From the NCBI RefSeq assembly GCF_010820665.1, contig NZ_JAAIKC010000003.1:124001-188000 (forward strand): 64,000 nt of DNA, in the 5' to 3' direction. Made by a program: the position numbers and the translations under genes. This document shows, piece by piece, positions 16,908 to 27,681 of this stretch. The notes under the pieces were generated by a model that ran no database searches, had not been told where the DNA came from, and saw nothing but the letters and a program-made list of their open reading frames with translations. The stretch's first letter is position 1. Each line of letters starts with the position of its first letter. Origin of the DNA: Paenibacillus sp. SYP-B3998 (lineage in GTDB: Bacteria > Bacillota > Bacilli > Paenibacillales > NBRC-103111).

Positions 16908-17495
16908 TCAAGACTCGATGCCTTTCATAAAAAAGTCAATCGTAGGGATAACTTGAGCGGTTAACGAATATTTTTGTCCAGAGATGAGCCAAGAAGTGAC
17001 GACTTCATCCATGCCTCCAAATATAAGGAGCCTAACGAGTTTTACATCGAAGTCGGTGCGGAAGCTGCCATCTCGTTTACCTTTTTCAAGTATATTTTCA
17101 ATGAGTACAATATATCTCTTGAGCGCTAATCCAATCTCTTTGCGCAGATCCAGATCACTCTGTCTTAATTCGATTTGCGTCACATAAGCCAGATGAATAT
17201 TACCTTCCAATTCGGAGAAGTGGATTTCGCATACTTTCTGTAGAGCTTCTTTAGCAGTCATCTGATTGTTCAGACCCTGAGTAAACTTCTCTACAAGCTC
17301 GCCAAGCTTCTCTTGAAATAAGCTCGTTAAGATATCCTCCTTCTTCTTGAAGTAGAGATAAATGGTTCCATCTGCAACACCCGCTTCCTTGGCAATGCGC
17401 GACACTTGGGATTTGTGGTAACCATTCTCAGCGAATACTTTCAGAGCGCCTTCGAGAATCGCGTAATACTTGTCTGGTTTTTTGCTACTTGTCAA
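16908..17495 (-). CDS. fadR: TetR-family fatty-acid degradation regulator FadR
   Basis: Start set at TTG 17495 (GAGGTGAT 4-5 nt upstream), giving 195 residues, close to B. subtilis FadR. HTH: YYAILEGALKVFAENGYHK, VSRIAKEAGVADGTIYLYFKKKEDIL; C-terminal acyl-CoA-binding helical domain. In B. subtilis FadR represses beta-oxidation genes and is released by long-chain acyl-CoA. Its own promoter carries a perfect FadR-type operator, and it is transcribed with etfB and etfA and divergently from fadF, so the assignment is well supported. Confidence 0.93.
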   Translation of the reverse strand: MTSSKKPDKYYAILEGALKVFAENGYHKSQVSRIAKEAGVADGTIYLYFKKKEDILTSLFQEKLGELVEKFTQGLNNQMTAKEALQKVCEIHFSELEGNIHLAYVTQIELRQSDLDLRKEIGLALKRYIVLIENILEKGKRDGSFRTDFDVKLVRLLIFGGMDEVVTSWLISGQKYSLTAQVIPTIDFFMKGIES

Positions 17496-17529
17496 GCGGA
17501 TCACCTCGATGTTAGAATACAAATATCGG

Positions 17530-17588
17530 TGAATGAATACTCATTCATTTTCTAATTTCATCATAAAATACGTGGTACACCTTGTCAA
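17530..17588 (-). promoter_or_regulatory. fadR promoter with FadR operator
   Basis: On the minus strand TTGACA (17583-17588), 17-bp spacer, TATGAT (17560-17565). Just downstream, TGAATGAATACTCATTCA (17530-17547) is a perfect 7+7 dyad fitting the known Bacillus FadR box TGAATGAnTAnTCATTCA. Binding there would block fadR-etfBA initiation. Confidence 0.85.
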
Positions 17589-17679
17589 CGACTTCTTGCG
17601 CGAAACGAAGCCAGGTAGAAGAATTTGCGGGTTACAGCTGTGTGAAGAAGCATTTTTCATTAACGGAGCAACGATCCAA

Positions 17680-17721
17680 TTGAATATGCTTTTTTACGAA
17701 CATGTAATGAAAGCGCTTTAT
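17680..17721 (+). promoter_or_regulatory. fadF promoter with cre-like box
   Basis: TTGAAT (17680-17685), 17-bp spacer, TGTAAT (17703-17708). TGAAAGCGCTTTAT (17708-17721) matches 12 of 14 positions of the CcpA box and overlaps the start of transcription, where CcpA binding represses. Fatty-acid degradation genes of B. subtilis are known to be CcpA-repressed. Confidence 0.6.
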
Positions 17722-17786
17722 TATCTTGGGGCGAGTAATCTGAGCGTGAAGTATTTCAACGAAAAGGCTAAGGAGGAGCGATCCTT

Positions 17787-19832
17787 ATGAGTGGTTCACT
17801 CATTCAGTTTATTTTGTTTCTTGCGGTTACCGGGTATGCGGTCTATCTATTCGGCAAAGTTGTGTATCACCGCTACTTGTACATTCGACTCGGTAAACCA
17901 GTGTATGTAAAGAAAGAAGCGAAAGCGCGTCTGAAAAAGTTCGCCATTGAGGTGTTCGGACAAACAAAGCTGTTGAAAGACAAAAAGAGTGGCATTATGC
18001 ACATTGTTATTTTCTACGGCTTTATCATTTTGCAGCTCGGAGCGCTTGATCTTATTTTGAAAGGATTAATTGGCCAAGGGTTACCAATTCCCGGGTATGA
18101 CTACTTTACCCTGATGCAAGAGGTTACGGTTGCCCTTATCTTGTTTGCAATGGGGTATGCAACCTATCGACGCTATATTGAGAAATTAAAACGGTTGAAA
18201 CGTGGCTGGAAACCAAGTATTGTTGTTTTTTTCATTTGTTTCCTTATGCTTTCCGTTTTGGTAAGTGGTGGTTTTGAAAGAGTGCGTGATGGTGTAGGAG
18301 CTTCAGGATTCGCGCCGCTTTCTTCTTTATTTGCAGGGGTTTTCAGCGGGTTGTCGCATACGGGTGCGACAGTTGGCTTTTATACGGGATGGTGGATGCA
18401 TCTACTCATTTTGTTAGCATTTCTCATCTATGTACCACAGTCAAAGCATTTTCACATCCTTACAGCGCCAATTAATATTTTACTGCGTCGAACGGAACCT
18501 GTAGGAAAGTTGGCGTCCCTAGACTTGGAGGATGAAAGTGCAGAATCGTTCGGAGTAGGCAAGATTGAAGAGTTTACCCAAAAGCAAATGATGGATTTCT
18601 ACAGCTGCGTTGAGTGTGGCCGCTGTACGAGCATGTGTCCAGCTCATTCGACAGGCAAGATGCTTTCGCCCATGCATCTGATTACGAAGCTTCGCGATCA
18701 TTTGACGGAAAAAGGAGCAGCCATCACATCGAAATCACCGTGGGTACCTGCCTTCGCATTTGCGGGTTACAGTGAAGGTAACCCCTTAAATGTGGAATTA
18801 ATCGGTGGCGTCATTACTGAGGAGGAGCTTTGGGCCTGTACGACATGCCGCAACTGCGAGGATCAATGTCCGGTAGGCAATGAACACGTGGATAAAATCA
18901 TTGATTTGCGCAGACATCTTGTACTCACGCAAGGCAGTATGCCGCATGACGGGCAGCGAGCTTTGCAAAACATCGAAAGACAAGGCAATCCGTGGGGCAT
19001 CAGCCGAAATGACCGCGTGAAGTGGGTGAAGGAGGTAGATCCGGAGGATCAGCTGGGCGTAAAAACAGTGAAAGAGAAACCGGAGTTTGAATATCTCCTT
19101 TTCGTAGGCTCAATGGGTTCTTATGACAACCGCAGTCGGAAGATTATTCACGCATTCATTAAACTGATGAATGAAGCGGGCATATCATTTGCTATTCTGG
19201 GTAACGAGGAGAAAAATTCGGGAGATACGCCCCGCCGAATGGGGAATGAATTCTTATTCCAACAGCTGTGTGCGGATAACATTGCGACTTTTCAAAAGTA
19301 TAACATTAAGAAAATCGTAACTACTTGTCCGCATACGTATCATATATTCAAAAAGGAATACCCCGAGTTTGGGTTGGTGGCGGACGTTTACCACCATACT
19401 GAGCTGTTGGATCAATGGGTGAAAGCGGGGCTTTTGAAGCCGAGTCACCAAGTTGACGAGCGCATTACGTATCATGATTCCTGCTACCTAGGGCGTTACA
19501 ACGAAGTGTACGAACAACCACGCAATGTGCTTAAAGCAATTCCAGGTATCGAATTGGTCGAGCAATCACGCTCTCGCGAAAACAGCATGTGCTGCGGGGC
19601 AGGCGGCGGCATGATGTGGATGGAGGAAACGGCTGGTACACGTGTGAATGTGGCTCGGACGGAGCAGCTGCTGTCGGTAAATCCAACTATAATTAGCTCT
19701 GCATGTCCGTATTGTTTAACGATGGTAGAGGATGGTACGAAGCTAAAGGAGGTTGAAGACCAGGTAAAAGCGCGTGATATCGCTGAAATCCTTGCATTAT
19801 CTGTCTTTGGAATGCCCGAAAAATCCTTGTAA
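17787..19832 (+). CDS. fadF: Membrane (Fe-S) electron-transfer oxidoreductase FadF
   Basis: 681 residues. N-terminal about 240 residues carry five to six membrane helices of the NarI type; then two 4Fe-4S motifs (CVECGRCTSMCPA near 273 and CTTCRNCEDQCPVG near 353) and two CCG domains (the second with HDSCYLGRYNEVYEQPR and SMCCGAGGG). Related to heterodisulfide-reductase-type proteins and to B. subtilis YwjF/FadF. Likely takes electrons from EtfAB into the quinone pool. GGAGGAGCG ribosome binding site; first gene of the rightward fad operon. Confidence 0.93.
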   Translation: MSGSLIQFILFLAVTGYAVYLFGKVVYHRYLYIRLGKPVYVKKEAKARLKKFAIEVFGQTKLLKDKKSGIMHIVIFYGFIILQLGALDLILKGLIGQGLPIPGYDYFTLMQEVTVALILFAMGYATYRRYIEKLKRLKRGWKPSIVVFFICFLMLSVLVSGGFERVRDGVGASGFAPLSSLFAGVFSGLSHTGATVGFYTGWWMHLLILLAFLIYVPQSKHFHILTAPINILLRRTEPVGKLASLDLEDESAESFGVGKIEEFTQKQMMDFYSCVECGRCTSMCPAHSTGKMLSPMHLITKLRDHLTEKGAAITSKSPWVPAFAFAGYSEGNPLNVELIGGVITEEELWACTTCRNCEDQCPVGNEHVDKIIDLRRHLVLTQGSMPHDGQRALQNIERQGNPWGISRNDRVKWVKEVDPEDQLGVKTVKEKPEFEYLLFVGSMGSYDNRSRKIIHAFIKLMNEAGISFAILGNEEKNSGDTPRRMGNEFLFQQLCADNIATFQKYNIKKIVTTCPHTYHIFKKEYPEFGLVADVYHHTELLDQWVKAGLLKPSHQVDERITYHDSCYLGRYNEVYEQPRNVLKAIPGIELVEQSRSRENSMCCGAGGGMMWMEETAGTRVNVARTEQLLSVNPTIISSACPYCLTMVEDGTKLKEVEDQVKARDIAEILALSVFGMPEKSL

Positions 19833-19859
19833 ACCTAACTATAGGAGGTAACCCCCTAC

Positions 19860-22247
19860 ATGACAACAATCCGCACTGCTGCCGTTATTGGCTCCGGAGT
19901 TATGGGCTCCGGTATTGCCGCCCATTTAGCTAATGTTGGTATTCCTGTCCTATTGCTCGATATCGTGCCTGCTCAATTACTGCCCCAAGAAGAAGCGGCT
20001 GGATTAACGCTTCCTAAGGTGCGCAATCGTTTCGCCGTCAACGCGATTGAAAAACTTAAACAAACGAATCCAGCTCCGCTATATAGCGATGCCTTCGCTG
20101 AGCGTATTACCCCTGGTAATCTCGAAGATGATTTTGAAAGATTAAGCGGTGTGGATTGGATTATCGAAGTCATCGTGGAAAAGCTGGAGGTGAAACAGCA
20201 GTTGTTCCGCCGAATGGAGTCGGTTTGGAAGCCAGGAACAATTGTTTCTTCCAATACTTCAGGAATCTCCATAAACGCGATGGTTGAAAATTTGAGCGCT
20301 GCGTTTAAAAAGCATTTTCTAGGCACCCATTTTTTTAATCCGCCCCGGTATATGAAGTTGCTCGAGGTTGTTCCAGGTGAGGGGACAGACCCAGATATCG
20401 TAGACTTTATGACCAATTTTTGCGAGAAAACGTTAGGAAAAGGCGTTGTTCGAGCGAAAGATACGCCGAATTTTATAGGCAATCGAATTGGGACGTATGG
20501 ACTTCTAGTTACATTGCGTGAAATGCTAGCAAATGGCTATTCGGTTGAAGAGGTAGACGCAGTTACAGGGCCAGCCATGGGTCGTCCGAAAAGCGCGACA
20601 TTTCGCACACTGGATTTGGTTGGACTCGATACCTTCGTGCATGTAGCTAACAATGTGTTTGATCTTGTTGCAGAGGCTGAGGAAAGAGCGGTCTTTCAGA
20701 CACCTGAAATTCTCCGCCGTATGGTGGAGAAGGGCTGGATTGGGGAGAAGCAGGGCCAAGGGTTCTATAAAAAGGTGAAGACGGAAGCAGGTAAGGAGAT
20801 TCAAGCGCTTAACCTGCTTACGATGGAATACGTCGCTAGTCGGAAAATAAGTTCCGTCTCGCTGGAAGCAACCAAGCAAGCGAAGGGAACAACAGCGAAG
20901 TTGAGAGCGCTCCTTAGCGCCAAGGATCGGTATTCCGATTTAGCGTGGAACATTTTGAAGTCAGTATTGATCTATTCCGCTGAGAAGCTTGGTGAGATTG
21001 CTGATTCGATTGTTGAGATCGACAATGCGCTGAAATGGGGCTTTAACTGGGATCTTGGGCCCTTTGAGACTTGGGATGCCATCGGATTGAGACGTTCTGT
21101 GGAGCGAATGGAGGCAGAGGGCAACGTTGTCCCTAACTGGGTGAAAGAGTGGATTGCCTCTGGGAACGAAAGCTTTTATCAAAATCGTGAGGGGAACACG
21201 TTCTATTATTTGAAAAATGAATATCGTGGGGTGGAGACTAGGCCGGAGCTGATTTCTTTGACCGCGCTGAAGCAGCAAAATAAAGTCATTCGTTCAAACA
21301 GCGGTGCAAGCTTAATCGATATCGGAGATGGTATCGCTTGTCTCGAATTTCATTCTCCTAACAACGCGATCGGCGCAGATATTTTAACGATGATTGGACA
21401 AAGCGTGGATGAGGTTCGTAGTAACTTTCGTGGCTTGGTTGTGGCGAATGAGGGTAAAAACTTTTGCGTAGGCGCTAATGTGATGCTCCTTCTCATGGAA
21501 GCCCAAGACGGTGAATGGGATGAAGTCGATGGCATTATCCGACTGTTTCAAAATGCAATGATGAAGCTCAAAGGATTGGAAAAGCCGGTTGTCGCTGCTC
21601 CTCATAAGATGACTTTAGGTGGGGGCGTGGAAGCATGCATGCCTGCGGATCAAATTATATATGCTTCTGAAACTTACTTTGGGCTCGTTGAGGTGGGCGT
21701 AGGATTAATTCCAGCAGGAGGAGGCTGTAAAGAATTGATCCTTCGGGCAAGTCAGCACATAAATGATCCTGATGTGGATCTACAGCCATTCGTTCAAGCG
21801 ATTTTCGAAACGGTTGCCATGGCTAAAGTGTCCACAAGCGGTCATGATACAAAGCGCATTGGTTACATGCGCGCGCAAGATACGGTTGTGGTTAATTCAG
21901 ATTATCGTATATATGAAGCGAAGCAAGCCGTGCTTCGTTTGGAGGGCGCAGGCTATAAACCCCAGTCCCAAGAAAAAATTCGTGTTGTTGGAGAAAATGG
22001 GAAAGCGGTTATGCAGATTGCCGCATACACCATGCGGCAAGGAGGCTACATCAGTGAACACGATCAATTGATTGCTAATAAGCTTGCCCATGTATTAGCT
22101 GGCGGCAATGTGCCAGCAGGCACTTATGTCACAGAGCAATATATCCTTGATTTAGAGCGAGAAGCGTTTCTCAGCCTTTGTGGCGAGCCAAAGACGCAGC
22201 AGCGCATGCAATATATGCTTTCCAAAGGGAAGGCGCTTCGGAATTGA
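19860..22247 (+). CDS. fadN: 3-hydroxyacyl-CoA dehydrogenase / enoyl-CoA hydratase FadN
   Basis: 795 residues, the length of B. subtilis FadN (YusL). N-terminal NAD-binding Rossmann motif [15 protein letters not shown], then [24 protein letters not shown] and the 3HCDH C-terminal domain. The hydratase half is at about 485-700: [29 protein letters not shown] (oxyanion), [18 protein letters not shown]. Catalyses the second and third steps of beta-oxidation. Strong AGGAGGT site, 27 bp after fadF. Confidence 0.96.
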   Translation: MTTIRTAAVIGSGVMGSGIAAHLANVGIPVLLLDIVPAQLLPQEEAAGLTLPKVRNRFAVNAIEKLKQTNPAPLYSDAFAERITPGNLEDDFERLSGVDWIIEVIVEKLEVKQQLFRRMESVWKPGTIVSSNTSGISINAMVENLSAAFKKHFLGTHFFNPPRYMKLLEVVPGEGTDPDIVDFMTNFCEKTLGKGVVRAKDTPNFIGNRIGTYGLLVTLREMLANGYSVEEVDAVTGPAMGRPKSATFRTLDLVGLDTFVHVANNVFDLVAEAEERAVFQTPEILRRMVEKGWIGEKQGQGFYKKVKTEAGKEIQALNLLTMEYVASRKISSVSLEATKQAKGTTAKLRALLSAKDRYSDLAWNILKSVLIYSAEKLGEIADSIVEIDNALKWGFNWDLGPFETWDAIGLRRSVERMEAEGNVVPNWVKEWIASGNESFYQNREGNTFYYLKNEYRGVETRPELISLTALKQQNKVIRSNSGASLIDIGDGIACLEFHSPNNAIGADILTMIGQSVDEVRSNFRGLVVANEGKNFCVGANVMLLLMEAQDGEWDEVDGIIRLFQNAMMKLKGLEKPVVAAPHKMTLGGGVEACMPADQIIYASETYFGLVEVGVGLIPAGGGCKELILRASQHINDPDVDLQPFVQAIFETVAMAKVSTSGHDTKRIGYMRAQDTVVVNSDYRIYEAKQAVLRLEGAGYKPQSQEKIRVVGENGKAVMQIAAYTMRQGGYISEHDQLIANKLAHVLAGGNVPAGTYVTEQYILDLEREAFLSLCGEPKTQQRMQYMLSKGKALRN

Positions 22248-22278
22248 TTCGACCATTATGACGAATGAGGTGAAACCG

Positions 22279-23460
22279 ATGAAGGAAGCAGTTATTGTAT
22301 CGATTACGCGTACGGCAACCGGTCGTGCTAAAAAAGGAAGCTTCGCCCATACGCGTGCTGAGGATCTTGGTAAAGCAGTCTTGGAGGAAGCTGTGCGACG
22401 TGCTCCAGGTCTAGATAAAGGCGATGTCGAGGACATCATTATTGGCTGTGCGATGCCTGAGGGGGAACAGGGGCTTAACTTCGCCCGTACGATGTCCCTG
22501 TACGCGGGTTTCCCCGTGACAGTTCCGGCGATCACGGTAAACCGCTTTTGCTCCTCTGGTCTGCAGGCTATCGCTTATGCGGCGGAGCGCATAATGCTCG
22601 GTCACGCAGAGGTCATCATTGCCGGAGGCGTTGAGAGTATGAGCCATGTCCCGATGACGGGCTTTAAGCTTTCGCCGCATCCGCAGCTTGTGACGGATAT
22701 GCCCGAGGTATACATGGGCATGGGTCATACAGCAGAAGCTGTAGCAAATCGCTTCGGGATCTCACGAGAGGATCAGGATAGCTTCGCGACGCGCAGCCAT
22801 CAAAAGGCGGCGGCTGCGATCGCAGCCGGCAAGTTCGTTGATGAGATCGTGCCAGTGAGCACGAGCGTGAAGGGCGTTGACGAACGCGGCAAAGCGTTCG
22901 AGAAGAAGTTCGTGTTCGACACAGACGAGGGCGTTCGCCCAGATACGTCTGTGGAAGGCCTTGCCAAGCTGAAGCCTGCATTCAGCTTGGGCGGTTCTGT
23001 GACGGCCGGCAACGCGTCACAGACGTCTGACGGCGCAGCGGCAGCCGTGCTGATGAGTCGCGAGCGGGCAGAGGCGCTTGGCTTGAAGCCGTTAGCGACG
23101 TTTAAAGCTTTTGCTCTTTCCGGTGTGGAGCCGGAAATTATGGGGGTTGGTCCTGTGAAAGCGATCCCGAAGGCGTTGAGTCTGGCAGGAATTACCAAGG
23201 ACCAAGTGAGCCTGTATGAAATCAATGAAGCGTTCGCTTCGCAATGTGTTCACATTATTCGAGAGCTTGACTTAGACGAGGAACGGGTAAATGTGAATGG
23301 CGGTGCGATTGCGTTAGGTCATCCACTGGGCTGCACAGGCGCGAAGCTGACCACGAGCTTAGTTCATGAGCTCCAGCGCCGCGGAGGCGGATACGGCATA
23401 GTATCGATGTGTATTGGAGGCGGCATGGGTGCTGCAGCTGTATTCGAAGTCCACACGTAA
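22279..23460 (+). CDS. fadA: Acetyl-CoA acyltransferase (thiolase) FadA
   Basis: Start at ATG 22279 (GAGGTGA 6 nt upstream); 393 residues. Thiolase hallmarks: [17 protein letters not shown] with the nucleophilic Cys near residue 91, [38 protein letters not shown] and the C-terminal second Cys in [16 protein letters not shown]. Performs the thiolytic step of beta-oxidation. Third gene in the operon, 31 bp after fadN. The central part is markedly GC-rich. Confidence 0.97.
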   Translation: MKEAVIVSITRTATGRAKKGSFAHTRAEDLGKAVLEEAVRRAPGLDKGDVEDIIIGCAMPEGEQGLNFARTMSLYAGFPVTVPAITVNRFCSSGLQAIAYAAERIMLGHAEVIIAGGVESMSHVPMTGFKLSPHPQLVTDMPEVYMGMGHTAEAVANRFGISREDQDSFATRSHQKAAAAIAAGKFVDEIVPVSTSVKGVDERGKAFEKKFVFDTDEGVRPDTSVEGLAKLKPAFSLGGSVTAGNASQTSDGAAAAVLMSRERAEALGLKPLATFKAFALSGVEPEIMGVGPVKAIPKALSLAGITKDQVSLYEINEAFASQCVHIIRELDLDEERVNVNGGAIALGHPLGCTGAKLTTSLVHELQRRGGGYGIVSMCIGGGMGAAAVFEVHT

Positions 23461-23564
23461 GATAAGGCAAGGTTTATTAGGCCGCTCGTTAAGAGAACCG
23501 TTCAGGGAAATATACTTCTTCGCATTCTTCATTCAAACATCATTCATACAAGGAGAGATGGATA

Positions 23565-25343
23565 ATGGATATGGAAAATAAAGTGATCGGTGGGAGTTTT
23601 GTTATCTCGGATACGTATTTTCAAAGGATCAGTACACCGGAGGATTTTACGGAAGAACAACGGATGATTGCTGAAACGACACGTGATTTTGTAAATGGCG
23701 AAGTGATTCCTAATGACGAGCATTTGGAGAAGCTGGATTATGATTTGACCGTTAAGCTCATGCGCAGTGCTGGAGATCTGGGTTTGCTTGGTGCAGATGT
23801 ACCTGAGATTTATGGCGGCTTAGGGCTTGATAAGGTAAGTTCAACTGTCATAAGCGAGAATTTGGCCCGTGCATCATCGTTTGCTCTTTCGATTGGTGCG
23901 CATGTGGGTATCGGCACTCTCCCGATTGTGTTTTTTGGGACACCAGAGCAGAAGAGAAAATATTTGCCTGATCTCGCTTCAGGAGCGAAAATTGCCGCAT
24001 ACTGCTTAACTGAACCAACTTCCGGCTCGGATGCGCTTGGCGCCAAAACAACGGCGCGGTTATCTGAAGATGGTAAGCATTATATTTTGAATGGTTCCAA
24101 GTTATATATTACGAATGCTGGATTTGCGGATATTTTCATCGTGTATGCGAAGATTAATGGCACTGATTTTAGCGCATTTATCGTTGAAAAAGGCGAGCAA
24201 GGCTTTACTTTAGGTCCAGAAGAGAAGAAAATGGGAATTAAAGGATCTTCTACCAGACCGCTCTTTTTCGAAGATGTTCAAGTTCCTATTGAGAACTTGC
24301 TTGGTGAAATTGGCAAAGGTCATCTAATCGCTTTTAATATATTGAACATTGGTCGATTCAAGCTGGCTACGGGCTGTGTAGGAGCAGCTAAGGAGACCCT
24401 TGAATTGTCGGTCCGTTATGCGAATACGCGTCAGCAATTTAATACGCCAATCTCGCATTTCCCGCTTATCGGAAAAAAACTTGCAGACATGAATATTCAG
24501 ACCTATTTTATGGAAAGTATGGTATACCGCACGAGCGGCTTATTCGATGCGATTTTGAAGGACATTGATCATACGAGTTCGGATGCCGGGAAGCATTCAG
24601 TGAAGGGGATTTCGGAATATGCGTTGGAATGTTCCATTAATAAGGTATTTGCTTCAGAGGTGCTCGATTTTGTAGCCGATGAAGGCGTTCAAATCCATGG
24701 TGGGTACGGTTTTATTCAAGAATATAAAGTAGAACGCATTTATCGCGATTCGCGTATTAATCGCATTTTTGAAGGCACGAACGAAATTAACCGCTTGCTA
24801 ATTCCGGGTACGCTTGTTAAGAAAGCGATGAAGGGTGAACTGCCTTTGCTGCAAAAAGCCCAAGCGCTTCAAGCGGAGCTGTTGTCGCTAGTTCCAGGGC
24901 AGACGTTCGAAGGTACGCTTGCCGAAGAAACGCACCTAGTGTCAATGGCGAAGAAAATTTTCCTAATGGTGGGCGGATTAGCTGTTCAGAAATATGGCGC
25001 AGCGTTAGAGAAGAATCAGGAAGTGCTCAGTCATCTTGCAGATATCATGATTCAAATATTTGCTGCTGAGAGCGGATTGCTTCGTACACAGAAACAGGTT
25101 GCAAAAGTGGGGGACGACAAAGCGAAACATGTGGTCCAAATGACGACGGTCTTCGTACATGAAGCGTTTGATAAAGTCGAGGCATATGCGAAAGAAACGC
25201 TTAGTACGATGGAAGAAGGAGATGTTTTGCGGACCCAACTATCCATTTTAAAGAAATTAACTCGCCGCAGCAGCGTGAATACAGTTGGGCTGAAGCGTGA
25301 CATCGCTGCTCGTGTCATTCAAGGTGAGAAGTACATCGTATAG
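23565..25343 (+). CDS. fadE: Acyl-CoA dehydrogenase FadE
   Basis: 592 residues, the long form like B. subtilis FadE (YusJ). ACAD signatures: YCLTEPTSGSDALGAKTTA, GSKLYITNAGFADIF, RFKLATGCVGAAKETLEL, VQIHGGYGFIQEY, RIYRDSRINRIFEGTNEINRLLI; the catalytic Glu is expected in the FEGTNE segment. A C-terminal extension of about 170 residues is typical of this clade. Introduces the first double bond; electrons go to EtfAB. A 104-bp gap after fadA leaves room for an internal promoter. Confidence 0.96.
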   Translation: MDMENKVIGGSFVISDTYFQRISTPEDFTEEQRMIAETTRDFVNGEVIPNDEHLEKLDYDLTVKLMRSAGDLGLLGADVPEIYGGLGLDKVSSTVISENLARASSFALSIGAHVGIGTLPIVFFGTPEQKRKYLPDLASGAKIAAYCLTEPTSGSDALGAKTTARLSEDGKHYILNGSKLYITNAGFADIFIVYAKINGTDFSAFIVEKGEQGFTLGPEEKKMGIKGSSTRPLFFEDVQVPIENLLGEIGKGHLIAFNILNIGRFKLATGCVGAAKETLELSVRYANTRQQFNTPISHFPLIGKKLADMNIQTYFMESMVYRTSGLFDAILKDIDHTSSDAGKHSVKGISEYALECSINKVFASEVLDFVADEGVQIHGGYGFIQEYKVERIYRDSRINRIFEGTNEINRLLIPGTLVKKAMKGELPLLQKAQALQAELLSLVPGQTFEGTLAEETHLVSMAKKIFLMVGGLAVQKYGAALEKNQEVLSHLADIMIQIFAAESGLLRTQKQVAKVGDDKAKHVVQMTTVFVHEAFDKVEAYAKETLSTMEEGDVLRTQLSILKKLTRRSSVNTVGLKRDIAARVIQGEKYIV

Positions 25344-25378
25344 TCCATAACTTCAAGAACCTGGAAGGGTGGTTTTGT

Positions 25379-27058
25379 ATGAGTTCCGCAAAGCCTTGGC
25401 TGCGACACTATCCGAATGAAGTAGCCCCGACTTACGAGTACCCGAAGTATAATCTTGCGCGTATACTCATGAATTCGGCAAAAAAATTTCCTGATCGAGC
25501 TGCGCTATACTTTATGGGTAAAACGCTGAGATACAAGGAGCTGCTAGAGGCGTCATATCGCTTTGCTAACGGTTTGAAAGCACTTGGCGTAAAACCAGGT
25601 GATCGTGTCGCCATCATGCTCCCTAACTGCCCGTCAGCCATCATTGCCTATTTCGGCACTTTAATGATGGGAGGTATTGTCGTTCAGACGAGTCCCCTAT
25701 ATATGGAAAGAGAGCTGGTTCACCAGCTCTCCGATTCGGGGGCAACGGTCATTGTGACGTTGGACTTGCTCTTTGATCGCGTGCAAAAGGCCAGAGGCAA
25801 GACGTTGGTTCAGCATGTGATCGTAACGTCGATCAAGGATTATTTACCCTTTCCGAAAAATGTGCTGTATCCTGTTAAAATGAAAAAGGAAGGCTTTAAG
25901 CGATCTCTTGCTTATAGCGCTAACGTGCTCAGTTTTAAGAAACTGCTGCGATCATCTTCCGCCTCACCGGTTTGTGTAGAGGTAGATGCCGAGAATGATC
26001 TGGCTCTTCTTCAATATACGGGGGGGACGACAGGCATATCTAAAGGTGTTATGCTTACGCATTTCAACATGGTAGCGAACACGTATCAGACGAGTCATTG
26101 GTGTTATAAGGTTCGCTTGGGAGAAGAGCGCTTCTTAGGTGCGTTGCCATGTTTTCATGTGTTCGGTCTGACGGTGCTGCTCAATCAATCAATCTTTCGA
26201 GCGGGGATGCTCATTCTCATTCCCAAGTTTGATATCGACCTGATTCTGAGCACGATCCATGAGCTTAAGCCGACGATATTTCCAGGGGCGCCAACGATGT
26301 ATGTTGCTTTAATCAATCATAAACGGATGAAAGAAGTTGATATTTCTTCCATAAATGTTTGTGTAAGCGGTTCATCTCCGTTGCCGCTAGAAGTGCAGGA
26401 GCGTTTCGAGGAATTGACAGGTGGAAGATTAATTGAAGGCTATGGCCTCACGGAAACATCCCCGGTTACGCATGCAAATCCGATCTGGGGTTACCGCAAA
26501 ATCGGTACGATTGGAATTCCTTTTCCAGATACAGATGCAAAAGTAGTAAATTCCGATACTGGCGTGGAGATGCAAGAAGGTGAAATCGGCGAACTCATCA
26601 TAAGAGGCCCTCAAGTCATGAAGGGCTATTGGAATCGGGAGCACGAAACATCGTTAACGATTCGGGATGGCTGGCTGTACACAGGGGATATGGCACGGAT
26701 GGATGTAGATGGTTTCTTTGCGATTGTCGATCGGAAAAAGGATCTGATCATTGCCGGGGGCTTTAATATTTATCCTCGCGAAATTGAGGAAATTCTGTAT
26801 GAGCACCCTGCTATCCAAGAAGCGGTTGTTGCTGGCGTTCCTGATCAATACCGTGGTGAAACGGTAAAAGCTTTTGTCGTTCTGAAGGCTGGGGAGACGC
26901 TAACTGAGAACGAGTTAGAGCGTTGGTGTCGTGAGCGTCTGGCTGCCTTTAAGGTGCCACGGAAAATTGAATTTCGAACCTCATTGCCTAAAACGATGGT
27001 TGGGAAGGTTCTGCGCCGGCAACTGCTGGAGGAGGAGAAAATGAACGCTTCTTCCTAA
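25379..27058 (+). CDS. lcfA: Long-chain-fatty-acid--CoA ligase
   Basis: 559 residues. ANL superfamily motifs: YTGGTTGISKGVMLTH (P-loop), GYGLTETSPVTHANP, YTGDMARMDVDGFFAIVDRKKDLI, GGFNIYPREIEE and catalytic Lys in LPKTMVGKVLRRQL. Activates fatty acids to acyl-CoA with ATP and so supplies both the pathway and the FadR ligand. In B. subtilis lcfA lies with fadR; here it closes the opposite operon. Confidence 0.94.
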   Translation: MSSAKPWLRHYPNEVAPTYEYPKYNLARILMNSAKKFPDRAALYFMGKTLRYKELLEASYRFANGLKALGVKPGDRVAIMLPNCPSAIIAYFGTLMMGGIVVQTSPLYMERELVHQLSDSGATVIVTLDLLFDRVQKARGKTLVQHVIVTSIKDYLPFPKNVLYPVKMKKEGFKRSLAYSANVLSFKKLLRSSSASPVCVEVDAENDLALLQYTGGTTGISKGVMLTHFNMVANTYQTSHWCYKVRLGEERFLGALPCFHVFGLTVLLNQSIFRAGMLILIPKFDIDLILSTIHELKPTIFPGAPTMYVALINHKRMKEVDISSINVCVSGSSPLPLEVQERFEELTGGRLIEGYGLTETSPVTHANPIWGYRKIGTIGIPFPDTDAKVVNSDTGVEMQEGEIGELIIRGPQVMKGYWNREHETSLTIRDGWLYTGDMARMDVDGFFAIVDRKKDLIIAGGFNIYPREIEEILYEHPAIQEAVVAGVPDQYRGETVKAFVVLKAGETLTENELERWCRERLAAFKVPRKIEFRTSLPKTMVGKVLRRQLLEEEKMNASS

Positions 27059-27098
27059 AGAAGATTCATCCTTGGCGAACAGAAAGGAGGGGAACCTC

Positions 27099-27515
27099 GT
27101 GGAGGATCCGAAAATGGATTTAGATGAGCGGATTCAGCGCCTTGCTGCTGCCGCAGAACCTACATTTTGGGGCTTTCTTGGTTGTGAATTTGTAAGTATA
27201 AAGGATGATGTTATCACAATTGCCTTAGAGGCAAAGCAGCAGCATTTGAACTTGATTGGAATTGTGCATGGCGGGGTGCTATCTTCGCTATTGGATAATG
27301 CGATGGGCATTATTGTTATGACAGCCAGACCTGAAGATAAGGTCGTCACGACGAACTTGAATGTTCACTTTGTTGCTCCATTAAAGGAGGGGAGGTTGTT
27401 AGTTAGCGCGGAAATCATTCATCAATCGCGTAAAATGATCACAACGCAGGGCCGTGTCACCGATAGCGAGGGGAATCTTGGAACAATGGGTACAGGAACC
27501 TTTCGAGTCATTTAG
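27099..27515 (+). CDS. PaaI-type hotdog thioesterase
   Basis: GTG 27099 is chosen as start since AAAGGAGG is 8 nt upstream; 138 residues. Hotdog fold with the PaaI signature IVHGGVLSSLLDNAMGI, preceded by a beta strand and followed by VTTNLNVHFVAPLKEG. Probably hydrolyses acyl-CoA esters. Last gene of the fad operon, so a role in freeing CoA or removing dead-end acyl-CoAs is likely (inference). Confidence 0.88.
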   Translation: MEDPKMDLDERIQRLAAAAEPTFWGFLGCEFVSIKDDVITIALEAKQQHLNLIGIVHGGVLSSLLDNAMGIIVMTARPEDKVVTTNLNVHFVAPLKEGRLLVSAEIIHQSRKMITTQGRVTDSEGNLGTMGTGTFRVI

Positions 27516-27538
27516 TTGGATTCCATGGAGCGAAATGG

Positions 27539-27563
27539 GGCGTGTAAGTGCACGTCTCTTTTG
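27539..27563 (+). terminator. Candidate weak terminator of the fad operon
   Basis: GGCGTG / CACGTC short stem followed by TCTTTT. Only six pairs with one wobble; tentative. Confidence 0.35.
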
Positions 27564-27681
27564 GCTATTGCGTAGTAACATTAATTTCTGGCAAGGAAGA
27601 ATGATCTCATGGTTCCTATATGTCATTGTTATGTTAAAAAATATTACATAAAAACGTGTTATTTTCAGGATTTTGACAATA

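Noticed and set aside
17533-17790. 85-codon frame upstream of fadF
   Set aside because: It begins inside the FadR operator, lacks a ribosome binding site and covers the fadF promoter and cre-like box.
23520-23560. FadR box upstream of fadE
   Set aside because: Two CATTCA half-sites occur as direct repeats, not as the inverted repeat FadR needs.
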